The notes under the pieces were generated by a model. That model was given only the letters and a program-made list of their open reading frames with translations. It was not told the DNA's origin and searched no databases. A stretch of 64,000 bases of DNA, from the NCBI RefSeq assembly GCF_001956985.1, contig NZ_CP019082.1, positions 930,001 through 994,000 on the forward strand. Direction: 5' to 3'. Both the position numbers and the translations under genes were made by a program. The DNA comes from Paludisphaera borealis (GTDB taxonomy: Bacteria > Planctomycetota > Planctomycetia > Isosphaerales > Isosphaeraceae). Within the stretch, counting starts at the first letter, position 1, and every line of letters starts with the position of its first letter. Shown one piece after another: positions 36,498-44,924 of the stretch.

Positions 36498-38102
36498 ATG
36501 TTTATGACGCTTCGGCCTCGAGCCCTGACCGGCCTCTTGCTTGCGGCGGCCTGGTTCGTTTCGGCTCCAGAGCACTTGAGCCCGTTCCATGGCCGCGCGG
36601 CGGCCCAGGAACCGTTTGACGAAGGCGACGCGCCCGTCCAGGCCGGCGACGCGATGCAAGGCGACGCGAACGGGGACGACGCTCCGGCGACGGGCCGGCG
36701 CGCGGCGACGAAGAAGGCGCGCCGCCCGCGCGCTTCGACCCCGACCGCCAAGTCGGCCCGCAAGCCGTCCACCTCCCCGTCGGCGAAGACCGCGACCGCC
36801 GCGAAGGCCAAGGATCAGGACAAGAAGTCGGCCGGCCTGTCGTTCGCTCAGGACATCGCGCCGATCCTCGTCGCCAATTGCGTCGGGTGTCACCGCGAGG
36901 GCCAGCCGGGACTGAACCGGGGCAAGCTCGACCTCACGACCTTCGAGAATCTGATGAAGGGGACGACCGCGAACAAGAAGGTCGTCCTGCCCGGCAAGCC
37001 GGCCGAGAGCCACATGGTCTTGCGGATCAAGGGCCAGGAAGAGCCCCGGATGCCGCAGGGGGGCAACAACAACGGCCTGGCGGAAGACGTGATCGCGCGG
37101 ATCGAGGGCTGGGTCAAGGCGGGCGCCACGCTCGACGCCGGTCTCGACCCCAAAGCGCTCATCGCGTCGTACGCGGCGTCGCTCGACGACGTCGAACGCT
37201 CGAAGCTGGCCAAGCTGAGCCCGAAAGATCGCGCGGCCAAGATCGAGGCGGTCGGCCTGGAGCGCTGGAAGAAGGCCAATCCGAAGCTCAAGCCCGAGAT
37301 CACGCCGAGCGACCATTTCGTCCTGTTCTCCAACATGCCCAAGGACCGCGCCGCCAGCACGCTCAAGGCGGTTGAAGCCCAGTACGGCAACCTCCGTCGG
37401 CTGCTCGGCCCGGGCCCGACGGAATGGGTCGAGAAGGTCAGCCTCTACGTGTTCGACGACCGCAAGGATTACGTCGAATTCGTTCGCACCGTGCAACAGG
37501 GCGAGGTCGACTCCGAGGAGGCGGGACGGGGCGACCTCCGCACGTCCGAGCCGTACGTGGTCGTCGCCGACCCTCACGACGCCGCCGGCAAGGACGAACC
37601 GGCCGCCCGACGCAGGACGACCCGCCGCCGCGGCGAAGACCGCGACGCCTCCGGCGCGGGGGCCAAGCGGAGCCTGGTCGGACTGCTGACCCAGCACATG
37701 GCCGAGTCGGCCGTGCTGGCCGACGGCAAGTCGCCGCGTTGGCTCGCGGCGGGCGTCGGCCTTTACCTGGCCTCGCAGACCGAGCGCCGGGCCGACTTCT
37801 ACCGCACGCTTCGCCAGACCGCCCTCGAAAAGTATCAGCAGGGCTGGTCGACCAAGACCAACGAGGTGCTGGGCGACGGCAACGGCGTCTCGCCCGACGA
37901 GTTCCTCGCGATCAGCTTCGGCCTGGTCGAGTGCCTGACCTCGCCCCAGTACCGTGAACAATTCCCCGCGCTGACGAAGAGCCTGAGACAGGGGGGCGAC
38001 AAGCTCGACGAGGTGCTCAAGGACGCCTATGGAGTGACCCGGGAAGAGTTTTTCAACGCCACCGGCGAATGGGTGGCCGCCGCCTACGGCAACGATCAGT
38101 GA
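36498..38102 (+). CDS. planctomycete cytochrome c domain fused to a peptidase-like domain
   Basis: A 534-residue exported protein. A signal peptide (to about 35) and a Lys/Ala-rich linker are followed by a planctomycete-type cytochrome domain (about 110-210) with one haem site in NCVGCHREGQPG and the family stretch PRMPQGGNN. The C-terminal half (about 260-534) matches the layout of DUF1570-like peptidase proteins, including SPRWLAAGVGLYLASQ and FGLVECL. At the expected HExxH it reads TQHMAES, so the metal-binding residues are missing. A binding or structural role seems likelier than proteolysis. Confidence 0.78.
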   Translation: MFMTLRPRALTGLLLAAAWFVSAPEHLSPFHGRAAAQEPFDEGDAPVQAGDAMQGDANGDDAPATGRRAATKKARRPRASTPTAKSARKPSTSPSAKTATAAKAKDQDKKSAGLSFAQDIAPILVANCVGCHREGQPGLNRGKLDLTTFENLMKGTTANKKVVLPGKPAESHMVLRIKGQEEPRMPQGGNNNGLAEDVIARIEGWVKAGATLDAGLDPKALIASYAASLDDVERSKLAKLSPKDRAAKIEAVGLERWKKANPKLKPEITPSDHFVLFSNMPKDRAASTLKAVEAQYGNLRRLLGPGPTEWVEKVSLYVFDDRKDYVEFVRTVQQGEVDSEEAGRGDLRTSEPYVVVADPHDAAGKDEPAARRRTTRRRGEDRDASGAGAKRSLVGLLTQHMAESAVLADGKSPRWLAAGVGLYLASQTERRADFYRTLRQTALEKYQQGWSTKTNEVLGDGNGVSPDEFLAISFGLVECLTSPQYREQFPALTKSLRQGGDKLDEVLKDAYGVTREEFFNATGEWVAAAYGNDQ

Positions 38103-38159
38103 TCCCGATCGCGGCGGCGACGGCCCTAACGAGCAAACCAAGGAAGGCGTGAACGAACC

Positions 38160-39095
38160 ATGGCCCGAGTCGTCGTGATTGGATCGAGCAACACCGATAT
38201 GACAGTCCGTCTCCCCCGGCTTCCCGAGGCCGGCGAGACGGTTCTCGGGGGGGCGTTCACGACCACGCCCGGCGGCAAGGGGGCCAACCAGGCCGTCGCG
38301 GCCCGCCGCGCGGGGGCCGAGGTCGTTTTCGTGGCCGCCGTCGGCGACGACGAGCTGGGACGCCAGGCGCTCGCCCTGTTCCGCCGCGAGGGGCTCGACG
38401 TCAGCCACGTGCGGGTCGTCGATCAGACCGCGTCGGGGGTCGCGCTCATCTTCGTCGGCGACGACGGCGAGAACATGATCGGCGTGGCCTCGGGCGCCAA
38501 CGCCAGGATCGAGCCCGAAGACGTCGACCGCCTCCCCGCTTCATTGTTCCGGCGCGGCGACGTGCTGTTGACGGGTCTTGAAATCCCCCACCGCGCGGCC
38601 GTCGCGGCCATGAGACGCGGTCGCGACGCGGGCATGATCGTGATCCTCAACCCGGCCCCCGCGCCCGCCGCCGCCAGCCCGGACGTCGCCGAGCTGCTCG
38701 CCTCGGCCGACGTCGTCACGCCGAACCGCCTGGAAGCCTCCGCGCTGGCGGGAATTTCGCCCCGGCCCGAGACCGACTGGGCCGATTGCGCGCGGCGGCT
38801 GATGGCGAAAGGTCCTCGCGCCGTCGTGATCACCCTGGGTGCCGAAGGCTGCCTGACGGCGGAGGGGGATCGGTTCGACCGGATCGCCGCGCGCCGGGTC
38901 GTCGCCGTTGACACCGTCGGCGCGGGCGACGCCTTCAACGGCGCCCTGGCCGTCGCCCTGGCCGAGAACCGCCCGCTGGCCGAGGCCGCCGCCTGGGCCG
39001 CCGCTGCCTCCGCCCTGGCCGTCACCCGGCCGGGCGCCCAGTCGGCCCTTCCCCGCCGCGAAGCCATCGACTACCTTGCGCGTAACCCCGATTGA
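38160..39095 (+). CDS. rbsK: ribokinase
   Basis: A 311-residue PfkB-family sugar kinase. VIGSSNTDMTVRLPRLPEAG and TTTPGGKGANQAVAARR are the N-terminal substrate motifs, and DTVGAGDAFNGALAVAL carries the catalytic Asp and anion hole near residue 250. Length and the GGKGANQA motif fit ribokinase. It phosphorylates ribose at O5 in the family. AAGGAAGG precedes the ATG. The next gene begins 56 bp later. Confidence 0.93.
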   Translation: MARVVVIGSSNTDMTVRLPRLPEAGETVLGGAFTTTPGGKGANQAVAARRAGAEVVFVAAVGDDELGRQALALFRREGLDVSHVRVVDQTASGVALIFVGDDGENMIGVASGANARIEPEDVDRLPASLFRRGDVLLTGLEIPHRAAVAAMRRGRDAGMIVILNPAPAPAAASPDVAELLASADVVTPNRLEASALAGISPRPETDWADCARRLMAKGPRAVVITLGAEGCLTAEGDRFDRIAARRVVAVDTVGAGDAFNGALAVALAENRPLAEAAAWAAAASALAVTRPGAQSALPRREAIDYLARNPD

Positions 39096-39151
39096 ACCGG
39101 CCGGCGTTCGTTATCTGGCCGCCGGAAACGCACCGAGAGGAGCCGACGGCC

Positions 39152-40846
39152 ATGACGTTCGCGCCTGTTCATGCCTTGTTTCTTGTGGGCGGTCTGGCGA
39201 TCGTGGCGTCGGCCCATGATCGACCTTCCGGCCCGCTGCACAAGTCCCGGTCGGTGGTCATGGCTCGGCACGGCATGGCGGCGACCAGCCAGCCGCTGGC
39301 GACCGCCGCGGCGATCCGGGTTCTTCAGCAAGGGGGCAACGCGGTCGACGCGGCGATCGCGGCCAACGCCGTGCTGGGCGTCGTCGAGCCGATGTCGTGC
39401 GGCATGGGCGGCGACCTGTTCGCGATCGTCTGGGACGCCAAGACGAAGAAGCTCCACGGCCTCAACGCCAGCGGGCGTTCCCCCGCGCGGGCCGACATCG
39501 CCTTCTTCCAGGCCCAGGGGCTCGACGCCATCCCGACGCACGGCCCGCTGAGTTGGTCGGTCCCCGGCTGCGTCGACGGCTGGGACCAGCTCCGGCGGAA
39601 ATTCGGCACCCGGCCGTGGGCCGACCTGCTCGCGCCGGCGATCCAGTACGCCGAGGAAGGCTTCCCCGTCACCGAGATCATCGCGGCCGACTGGAACGGC
39701 GCGGCTCCGGCGCTGGACCGGATTCCGACCTCGGCGGCCTGCTACCTCCCCGACGGCCACGCGCCGGCCGCCGGCGACGTCTTCCGCAATCCGGGCCTGG
39801 CGCGGTCGTTGAAGGCGATCGTCGACGGGGGACGCGACGCCTATTACAAGGGGCCGCTGGCCGAGGCGATCGTCCGCTATTCCGAGTCCGAGGGGGGGCT
39901 GTTCGCCCTGCCCGACTTCGCCGAGCACGCGTCGACGTGGGTCGAGCCGGTCTCGACCAACTATCGCGGCTACGACGTCTGGGAACTGCCCCCCAACGGC
40001 CAGGGGATTGCGGTGCTCCAGATGCTCAACCTCCTGGAAGCCTACAATCTCAAGAGCATGGGCCCGCAGTCGGCCCAGGCGCTCCACCTGATGATCGAGG
40101 CCAAGAAGCTCGCCTACGAGGACCGGGCGAAGTACTACGCTGACCCGGACAAGGTTTCCGTCCCCGTCGCCGAGCTGATCTCCAAGGGCTACGCCGACAA
40201 CCGCCGCAAGGAGATCGACCCCGAACGCGCCAGCGACCAGCCCCGCGCCGGCGATCCTCAGCACAGCGACACGATTTATATGACGGTTGTCGACGGCGAT
40301 TTCAACTGCGTCAGCCTGATCCAGAGCAACTACCACGGCTTCGGCTCGCGGCACGTCCCCGGCGACCTCGGTTTCGCGCTCCAGAACCGGGGCACGTCGT
40401 TCTCGCTCGACCCCGGCCGCCCCAATCGATTGGAACCCCGCAAACGGCCGTTCCACACGATCATCCCGGCGTTCATCACCAAGGACGGCAAGCCCTGGCT
40501 GAGCTTTGGCCTGATGGGGGGCGACATGCAGGCGCAGGGACATGTCCAGGTCGTCTGCAACATCATCGATTTCGGCATGGACGTGCAGCAGGCCGGCGAC
40601 GCCCCGCGGTTCTGCCATTTCGGCTCGTCCGATCCCAGCGGCCCGCCGGCCCAGGGAGGCGGCTCGGTCGCGCTGGAGTCGGAAATCGGGCCGGAGGTCC
40701 GCCGCGCCCTCGAAGCCAAGGGCCATCGAGTGCTTGATTCGCGCGGCGGGTACGGTGGCTATCAGGCGATCCGCATCGATCTCGAACACGGCGTGCTGAT
40801 GGGAGGCTCCGAGTCACGCAAGGACGGTGCCGCGATGGGCTACTGA
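39152..40846 (+). CDS. gamma-glutamyltransferase
   Basis: A 564-residue gamma-glutamyltransferase with a signal peptide (to about residue 22), so periplasmic. GNAVDAAIAANAVLGVVEP and CGMGGDLFAIVWD open the large subunit. The autoprocessing site is HSDTIYMTVVD near residue 375, with the Thr that becomes the new N-terminal nucleophile, and FGLMGGDMQAQGHVQV follows in the small subunit. Relatives split glutathione or gamma-glutamyl peptides; some are cephalosporin acylase-like. AGGAG at 39138-39142 favours this start over the TTG that overlaps the ribokinase stop. Confidence 0.92.
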   Translation: MTFAPVHALFLVGGLAIVASAHDRPSGPLHKSRSVVMARHGMAATSQPLATAAAIRVLQQGGNAVDAAIAANAVLGVVEPMSCGMGGDLFAIVWDAKTKKLHGLNASGRSPARADIAFFQAQGLDAIPTHGPLSWSVPGCVDGWDQLRRKFGTRPWADLLAPAIQYAEEGFPVTEIIAADWNGAAPALDRIPTSAACYLPDGHAPAAGDVFRNPGLARSLKAIVDGGRDAYYKGPLAEAIVRYSESEGGLFALPDFAEHASTWVEPVSTNYRGYDVWELPPNGQGIAVLQMLNLLEAYNLKSMGPQSAQALHLMIEAKKLAYEDRAKYYADPDKVSVPVAELISKGYADNRRKEIDPERASDQPRAGDPQHSDTIYMTVVDGDFNCVSLIQSNYHGFGSRHVPGDLGFALQNRGTSFSLDPGRPNRLEPRKRPFHTIIPAFITKDGKPWLSFGLMGGDMQAQGHVQVVCNIIDFGMDVQQAGDAPRFCHFGSSDPSGPPAQGGGSVALESEIGPEVRRALEAKGHRVLDSRGGYGGYQAIRIDLEHGVLMGGSESRKDGAAMGY

Positions 40847-40854
40847 CAGGGGCC

Positions 40855-40879
40855 GCGCGCCGGGGAGCACCCGGCGCGC
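40855..40879. terminator. bidirectional terminator hairpin
   Basis: Perfect 10-bp stem GCGCGCCGGG/CCCGGCGCGC with a 5-nt loop, between the convergent gamma-glutamyltransferase and DUF1080 genes. There is no T-run. Confidence 0.65.
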
Positions 40880-40886
40880 TTGCTCG

Positions 40887-41723
40887 TCACTTGGCCGAGG
40901 TCTTGTCGAGAGGCCAGATCTCGATCTTTCGGAAGACGATCTCGGCCCCTTCCGACTGGAACATGAGCTTGCCCTTGGTCACGCCCGCCTTGGAGCCGAC
41001 GTTCACCACCTGGCCGTTGAGGATGTTGGTGATGGCATCGCCGTCGCAGACGACCTCCAGCGTGTTCCACTCGCCGACCGGCTTCTCGACGTCGCGCTCG
41101 CCTCGGATGCCGATCACGTCCTTCCACTTCGGATCGCGGCCCCACCAGTTGAACCGGCCCCCCTTGAGCGTGAGGGACTCGCCCCCTTTTTCGTAGTACG
41201 GCTGGCCGTCGGGGCCGCGGCGAGTCTCGGAGGTGAGGCTGAACTTGCCGCCGTTGTTGACGACCAGGAAATCGCCGGTCCCCCCCTCGATGATCTGGCA
41301 CTCGATCGATTCCATCCAGTGCCCGCCGATGGTGCCGTCGGGCTCCTGGCAATGGAGCAGAATCCCCGAATCGCGGGCGTTCTCGACGCGCGGGGGCCAG
41401 GTCTTGCCTCCCCATTTCCACTCGGTGACCAGGCGGTAGTTCGAGAACGTATCGCGCGTGGCGAGCCCGCCGAACTCCTTGCCCGAGATGTGGATCGCGC
41501 CGTCGACGACGGAGAACACGCCGTCGGGGTCGTCGTATTTGTGGTCGTGCAAATAGCCGTACAACCCGGTCAGGTCCTTGCCGTTGAACTGATAGAGCGG
41601 CGTCTTCGCCGCGGCTTCCTTCGGCGCATCGGCTCGAACGGCGCCGCCGGCGGCGAGACACGAGCCCAGACCCAGGCCCAGGACCAACATCGTCAGGGAC
41701 GAGCGAAGTCGCGATTCGAACAT
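40887..41723 (-). CDS. DUF1080 (3-keto-disaccharide hydrolase-like) protein
   Basis: A 278-residue exported protein with a DUF1080 beta-sandwich. The signal peptide runs to about residue 32. Family landmarks are LYQFNGKDLTGLYGY, RDSGILLHCQEPDG and WMESIECQIIEGGTGDF, and EWNTLEVVCDGDAITNILNG near the C-terminus. DUF1080 proteins bind or hydrolyse sugars (3-keto-glycosides in characterised members). It is convergent with the gamma-glutamyltransferase gene. The substrate cannot be inferred. Confidence 0.9.
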   Translation of the reverse strand: MFESRLRSSLTMLVLGLGLGSCLAAGGAVRADAPKEAAAKTPLYQFNGKDLTGLYGYLHDHKYDDPDGVFSVVDGAIHISGKEFGGLATRDTFSNYRLVTEWKWGGKTWPPRVENARDSGILLHCQEPDGTIGGHWMESIECQIIEGGTGDFLVVNNGGKFSLTSETRRGPDGQPYYEKGGESLTLKGGRFNWWGRDPKWKDVIGIRGERDVEKPVGEWNTLEVVCDGDAITNILNGQVVNVGSKAGVTKGKLMFQSEGAEIVFRKIEIWPLDKTSAK

Positions 41724-41765
41724 GAGGGAAGGCTCTCTTTCTCAAGGAAGGCGGTCGCGATCATC

Positions 41766-41922
41766 CCTTCTCCCCCCGGGAGAAGGTGCCCCGAAGGGGC
41801 GCATGAGGGTCGTGGCGTTTCGAGATCCGAGGGGCAGGCGGGAAAGATCACGGGCCGACATTCATGGTCGAGCGTCGACTCTCATCCGGCCGTTCCGGCC
41901 ACCTTCTTCCGGGGGGAGAAGG
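41766..41922. repeat. inverted-repeat element B with nested hairpins
   Basis: Two 47-nt arms (41766-41812 and 41876-41922) form an imperfect inverted repeat, about 40 of 47 matching, separated by 63 bp. Each arm also folds by itself: CCCC-GAA-GGGG in the left arm and GGCCG-GAA-CGGCC in the right, changes that keep pairing. It carries no gene, and lies between divergently placed DUF1080 and the small 92-residue gene. Confidence 0.75.
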
Positions 41923-41937
41923 CGAGTCGACCTCGCC

Positions 41938-42216
41938 TCAGCCGCGCTGGCGATGGATTTCACCGCCGAGCTTCCGGAGGATCGACTCGGCTTTCGCCTG
42001 GAGCGCTTCGGTGGGGCAGCCGACCGACAGGAGCATGCCCTGGCCCCCTTCGAGCTGGTCGGGAGGGGTGACGCCCAGGCGGTCGCTGGGGATGCCGATC
42101 CCGGTCAAGAGCTGGACGGCCAGGTTGCCTTCGGCGGCGCTGTAAAAGTAGGCGAGGACCCGAAGTTTCGGTTCCGGGCTCGAAACGGCTCCGGGGCGGA
42201 TCTGAGGCGTTTCCAT
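41938..42216 (-). CDS. small protein, DUF2007-like
   Basis: A 92-residue protein: LRVLAYFYSAAEGNLAVQLL, GIPSDRLGVTP, then a two-helix tail. The pattern of an ACT/ferredoxin-like fold with a hydrophobic first strand resembles small DUF2007 or 17M-type stress proteins, at low confidence. GGAAGAG before the ATG at 42216 supports this start; the longer upstream frame has planctomycete-atypical Arg/Ser content and is not used. No operon partner is seen. Confidence 0.65.
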   Translation of the reverse strand: METPQIRPGAVSSPEPKLRVLAYFYSAAEGNLAVQLLTGIGIPSDRLGVTPPDQLEGGQGMLLSVGCPTEALQAKAESILRKLGGEIHRQRG

Positions 42217-42504
42217 GGCGCGTGTCTCTTCCGGCGACAGTGATGGAACGCGAGTCGGCGAAGCGGCGAATCGGACGTTCCGCCCGCGATCGTCGACTAG
42301 TTTGACAGTCGACCGGCCGGTTCGCAAGCGGGGGCCGCTCTCGCCCCGTTCACGATCGGCGTCGATCCGGCTCGACGTTCGTCGATTCGCGGAATCATGG
42401 TGCGCGGCGGACGCGGACGTTTTTTCGGCGTGGGGCGAAAATTGGACGTAGGGTTGATCGGGAGTCGCGAGCGGCTCCGACAACCCGGGCGTGGGAACCA
42501 GACG

Positions 42505-43017
42505 ATGAGAGCGCGTCGAGCCGAGATCACGAACCGAGGGCGTCGCGGGATCGCGGCGGTGGAGACCGCCGTCGTCTTGCCGGTGCTCTTGACGCTCTTG
42601 CTGGGCGTGTGGGAGGTCGGCCGGATTCTCCAGGTCCAGCAGGTCCTTTGCATCGCTACTCGGGATGCGGCTCGACAGGCGGGATCGGGGCTGATGACCA
42701 ACAGTCAGGTGCAGCAGACGGCGATCAACTCCGTTCGGCGAATCCTCGGCGACACGTCGGGCGTGATGACCAAGAACATCGTGGTCGCCGTGGCGGTGTC
42801 ATCGAACACCAACCCGCCGGTCGTCAAGTCCATCGACGTCTCCCAGGCCGCCCCCCTCGATCTGTTGAAGGTGACGGTCACGATCCCATACCAGGACGTG
42901 CGCTGGATCAACCTGCCGATGATCACCAACGCCACGCTGCTGCGGGCCGAGTCCATGTGGCTCTCGCTCAAGAACCTGCCGTATCCCACGACGGTCCCCC
43001 AGCCACCCACGGGATGA
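42505..43017 (+). CDS. TadE-like pilus assembly protein 1
   Basis: A 170-residue TadE/TadG-like pseudopilin. RRGIAAVETAVVLPVLLTLL (about residues 13-32) is the single N-terminal membrane segment with the conserved Glu. The rest is a periplasmic domain. It belongs to a Flp/Tad pilus accessory set with the next gene and the VWA protein downstream. The start at 42505 is chosen because the earlier frame has no ribosome site. Confidence 0.85.
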   Translation: MRARRAEITNRGRRGIAAVETAVVLPVLLTLLLGVWEVGRILQVQQVLCIATRDAARQAGSGLMTNSQVQQTAINSVRRILGDTSGVMTKNIVVAVAVSSNTNPPVVKSIDVSQAAPLDLLKVTVTIPYQDVRWINLPMITNATLLRAESMWLSLKNLPYPTTVPQPPTG

Positions 43018-43068
43018 TCGCGCGGGCGGCCCGGACTCGGAGGCGACGGCGACGGAAGGACGATTGCG

Positions 43069-43530
43069 ATGCGCGTTTCAGGAATCCAGCAGGCGCGGAG
43101 GCGACGGCGCGGGGCGGCGGTGGTCGAGACGGCCGTGGTCCTCAACGTCTTGCTGCTCATGGTCCTGGGGATCTTCGAGTACGGCCGGCTCGTGATGATT
43201 CGCCAACTGATGCTGAACGCGGCCCGCGAGGGGGCCCGGATCGCGGTGGTCGGCACGGCGTCGAACCCTCCGGCGACGACCTCGCAGATCCAGGCCGCCG
43301 CGACGGCGTATCTGGTCGGCCAGCCGCTGTCCAGTCTCGCGGTGAGCGTCTACCAGGCCGACCCCGCCACCGGGAACTCGATCGGCGCATGGGACCAGAC
43401 GCCGTACGGCGGCGCCCTGGTCGTGAAGATCAGCGGCAATTACAAACCGGTCATCGCCAGCACGTTCGGGATCGTGCCCAATCCGATGCCGTTGCAGGCC
43501 GTCGTGATGATGCTCAGTGAGGCCAATTGA
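43069..43530 (+). CDS. TadE-like pilus assembly protein 2
   Basis: A 153-residue TadE-like protein. RRGAAVVETAVVLNVLLLM carries the Glu in the membrane segment, then RQLMLNAAREGARIAVVGTA, the family helical stretch. GGAAGGA precedes the ATG. It lies 51 bp after TadE 1 and is followed by an inserted GT2 gene, then the TadG-like gene. Confidence 0.88.
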   Translation: MRVSGIQQARRRRRGAAVVETAVVLNVLLLMVLGIFEYGRLVMIRQLMLNAAREGARIAVVGTASNPPATTSQIQAAATAYLVGQPLSSLAVSVYQADPATGNSIGAWDQTPYGGALVVKISGNYKPVIASTFGIVPNPMPLQAVVMMLSEAN

Positions 43531-43769
43531 CACGTGTAATCCAGAGTTGTTAGTGTTTGTTGGTGATCTCTCGAATTAAATAGTGTGGATTTCTCATGCG
43601 GGACTGATGGCGATGTGAGGTCCCCGACCATGCGAATGGGGCGTCGCCCGCCATTCGAGATCGTTACAGCCTTCGGGTGGATGGCGCCCTATCCGCGACA
43701 CAAGGGCTCCCTCGCCGCCACGATCTCGACGTGAGTTGAATTCATTACCTGGAAGCCGGATCCAATTTG

Positions 43770-44756
43770 ATGCGCATTTCCATCGCCATGACGTCGTACA
43801 ACAGCGAGCGTTTCGTCGGGGAACAGCTCGAATCCTTTGCCAACCAGACGCGAAAGCCGGACGAACTCGTCATATGCGACGATCAATCGACCGACCGGAC
43901 TTCGGAAATCCTCCATGAGTTCGCGAGGAACAGCCCTTTCCCGACGCGTGTCGTCGTCAACGAGCCGCAGCTCGGGATCATCAGGAATTTCGAGCAGGCC
44001 GTCCGGCTCTCCACCGGCGACCTGATCTTCTTCTCCGACCACGACGATCGATGGCTGCCGGATAAGTTGGCCATGCATGAATCGACTCATCTGTCGGCGC
44101 CGGACGTCGGTTTCGTCTTCAGCAACGCGGAAGTCTGCGATGAAAAAATGGCCCCGCGCGGGTTCACGCATTTCGACGTTCAGCACCTGGGCGGCAAGCG
44201 ACTCGCGGAGATACCTCGGGGCAGGTTGTTCGACATGTGCATCCGGTCTCCTCGGCTCTATGGATGCACGATGTCGTTCAGCGCGAGTCTGAAGGAGGCG
44301 ATCCTCCCCTTCCCGACGTCGACGTCGCATGACATGTGGACCTGTCTGATTCTCGCGGCTCTGACCCCGACGAGATGCATCGAAAAGCCCTTGATGAAAT
44401 ACCGAACTCACACATCCCAGCTTTGCGGCGTCTTCTTCGACAAGCCCGCGAAGAGCGACGATCCGGGCGGAGTCGATCACTTCCTCACCGAAATCGAACG
44501 GAACGCGAGGTATTTCAGCGATGCTCTGCAACGCCTCCGCCTCCACGAGCACCGCCTCTATCGCAAAGACGCATTGAGAATACTGGAGCAAAAACTCGCG
44601 CATCTCAACGCGCGCCGCAAGCTCCGCGGAACTTTGCCGACGCGCGTCGGGGCTTTTTGTCGGGAGATGCTCAACGGTCGTTATCTCAGATACACCTCCA
44701 AGATTGATCTGATCAACGACGTCAAACGGGTCTACCGGGACGGTCGGGCGCGATAA
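43770..44756 (+). CDS. family 2 glycosyltransferase
   Basis: A 328-residue GT-A fold glycosyltransferase. ISIAMTSYNSERFVGEQLES and ELVICDDQSTDRTSEIL form the nucleotide-sugar pocket, and FFSDHDDRWLPDKL holds the DxD-type metal site near residue 92. The C-terminal half is helical and poorly conserved. It sits between tadE and tadG genes, with AT-richer flanks (43531-43769) and less GC-rich codons, suggesting later insertion. It may glycosylate a surface structure, which is inference from context. An alternative start is TTG at 43767. Confidence 0.88.
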   Translation: MRISIAMTSYNSERFVGEQLESFANQTRKPDELVICDDQSTDRTSEILHEFARNSPFPTRVVVNEPQLGIIRNFEQAVRLSTGDLIFFSDHDDRWLPDKLAMHESTHLSAPDVGFVFSNAEVCDEKMAPRGFTHFDVQHLGGKRLAEIPRGRLFDMCIRSPRLYGCTMSFSASLKEAILPFPTSTSHDMWTCLILAALTPTRCIEKPLMKYRTHTSQLCGVFFDKPAKSDDPGGVDHFLTEIERNARYFSDALQRLRLHEHRLYRKDALRILEQKLAHLNARRKLRGTLPTRVGAFCREMLNGRYLRYTSKIDLINDVKRVYRDGRAR

Positions 44757-44924
44757 AAGTGGAACCTCTCGGCCGATCGGAGCCCCCGAAGGACGAGAAC
44801 CGCCCCTCTCCCGTCGCCACCGAGACCGACGCCGAGTGAGCCGTAATCGAGCTGATGTGTCCATGACGGAAAGTGGAAGCGAGGCGACGACACGTCGTCA
44901 CGCCTTCGCCGAAGGAGGATCGCC

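Noticed and set aside
41722-42243. Frames running through inverted-repeat elements A to E
   Set aside because: These predicted peptides come from the repeats themselves, lack ribosome sites and end at element edges.
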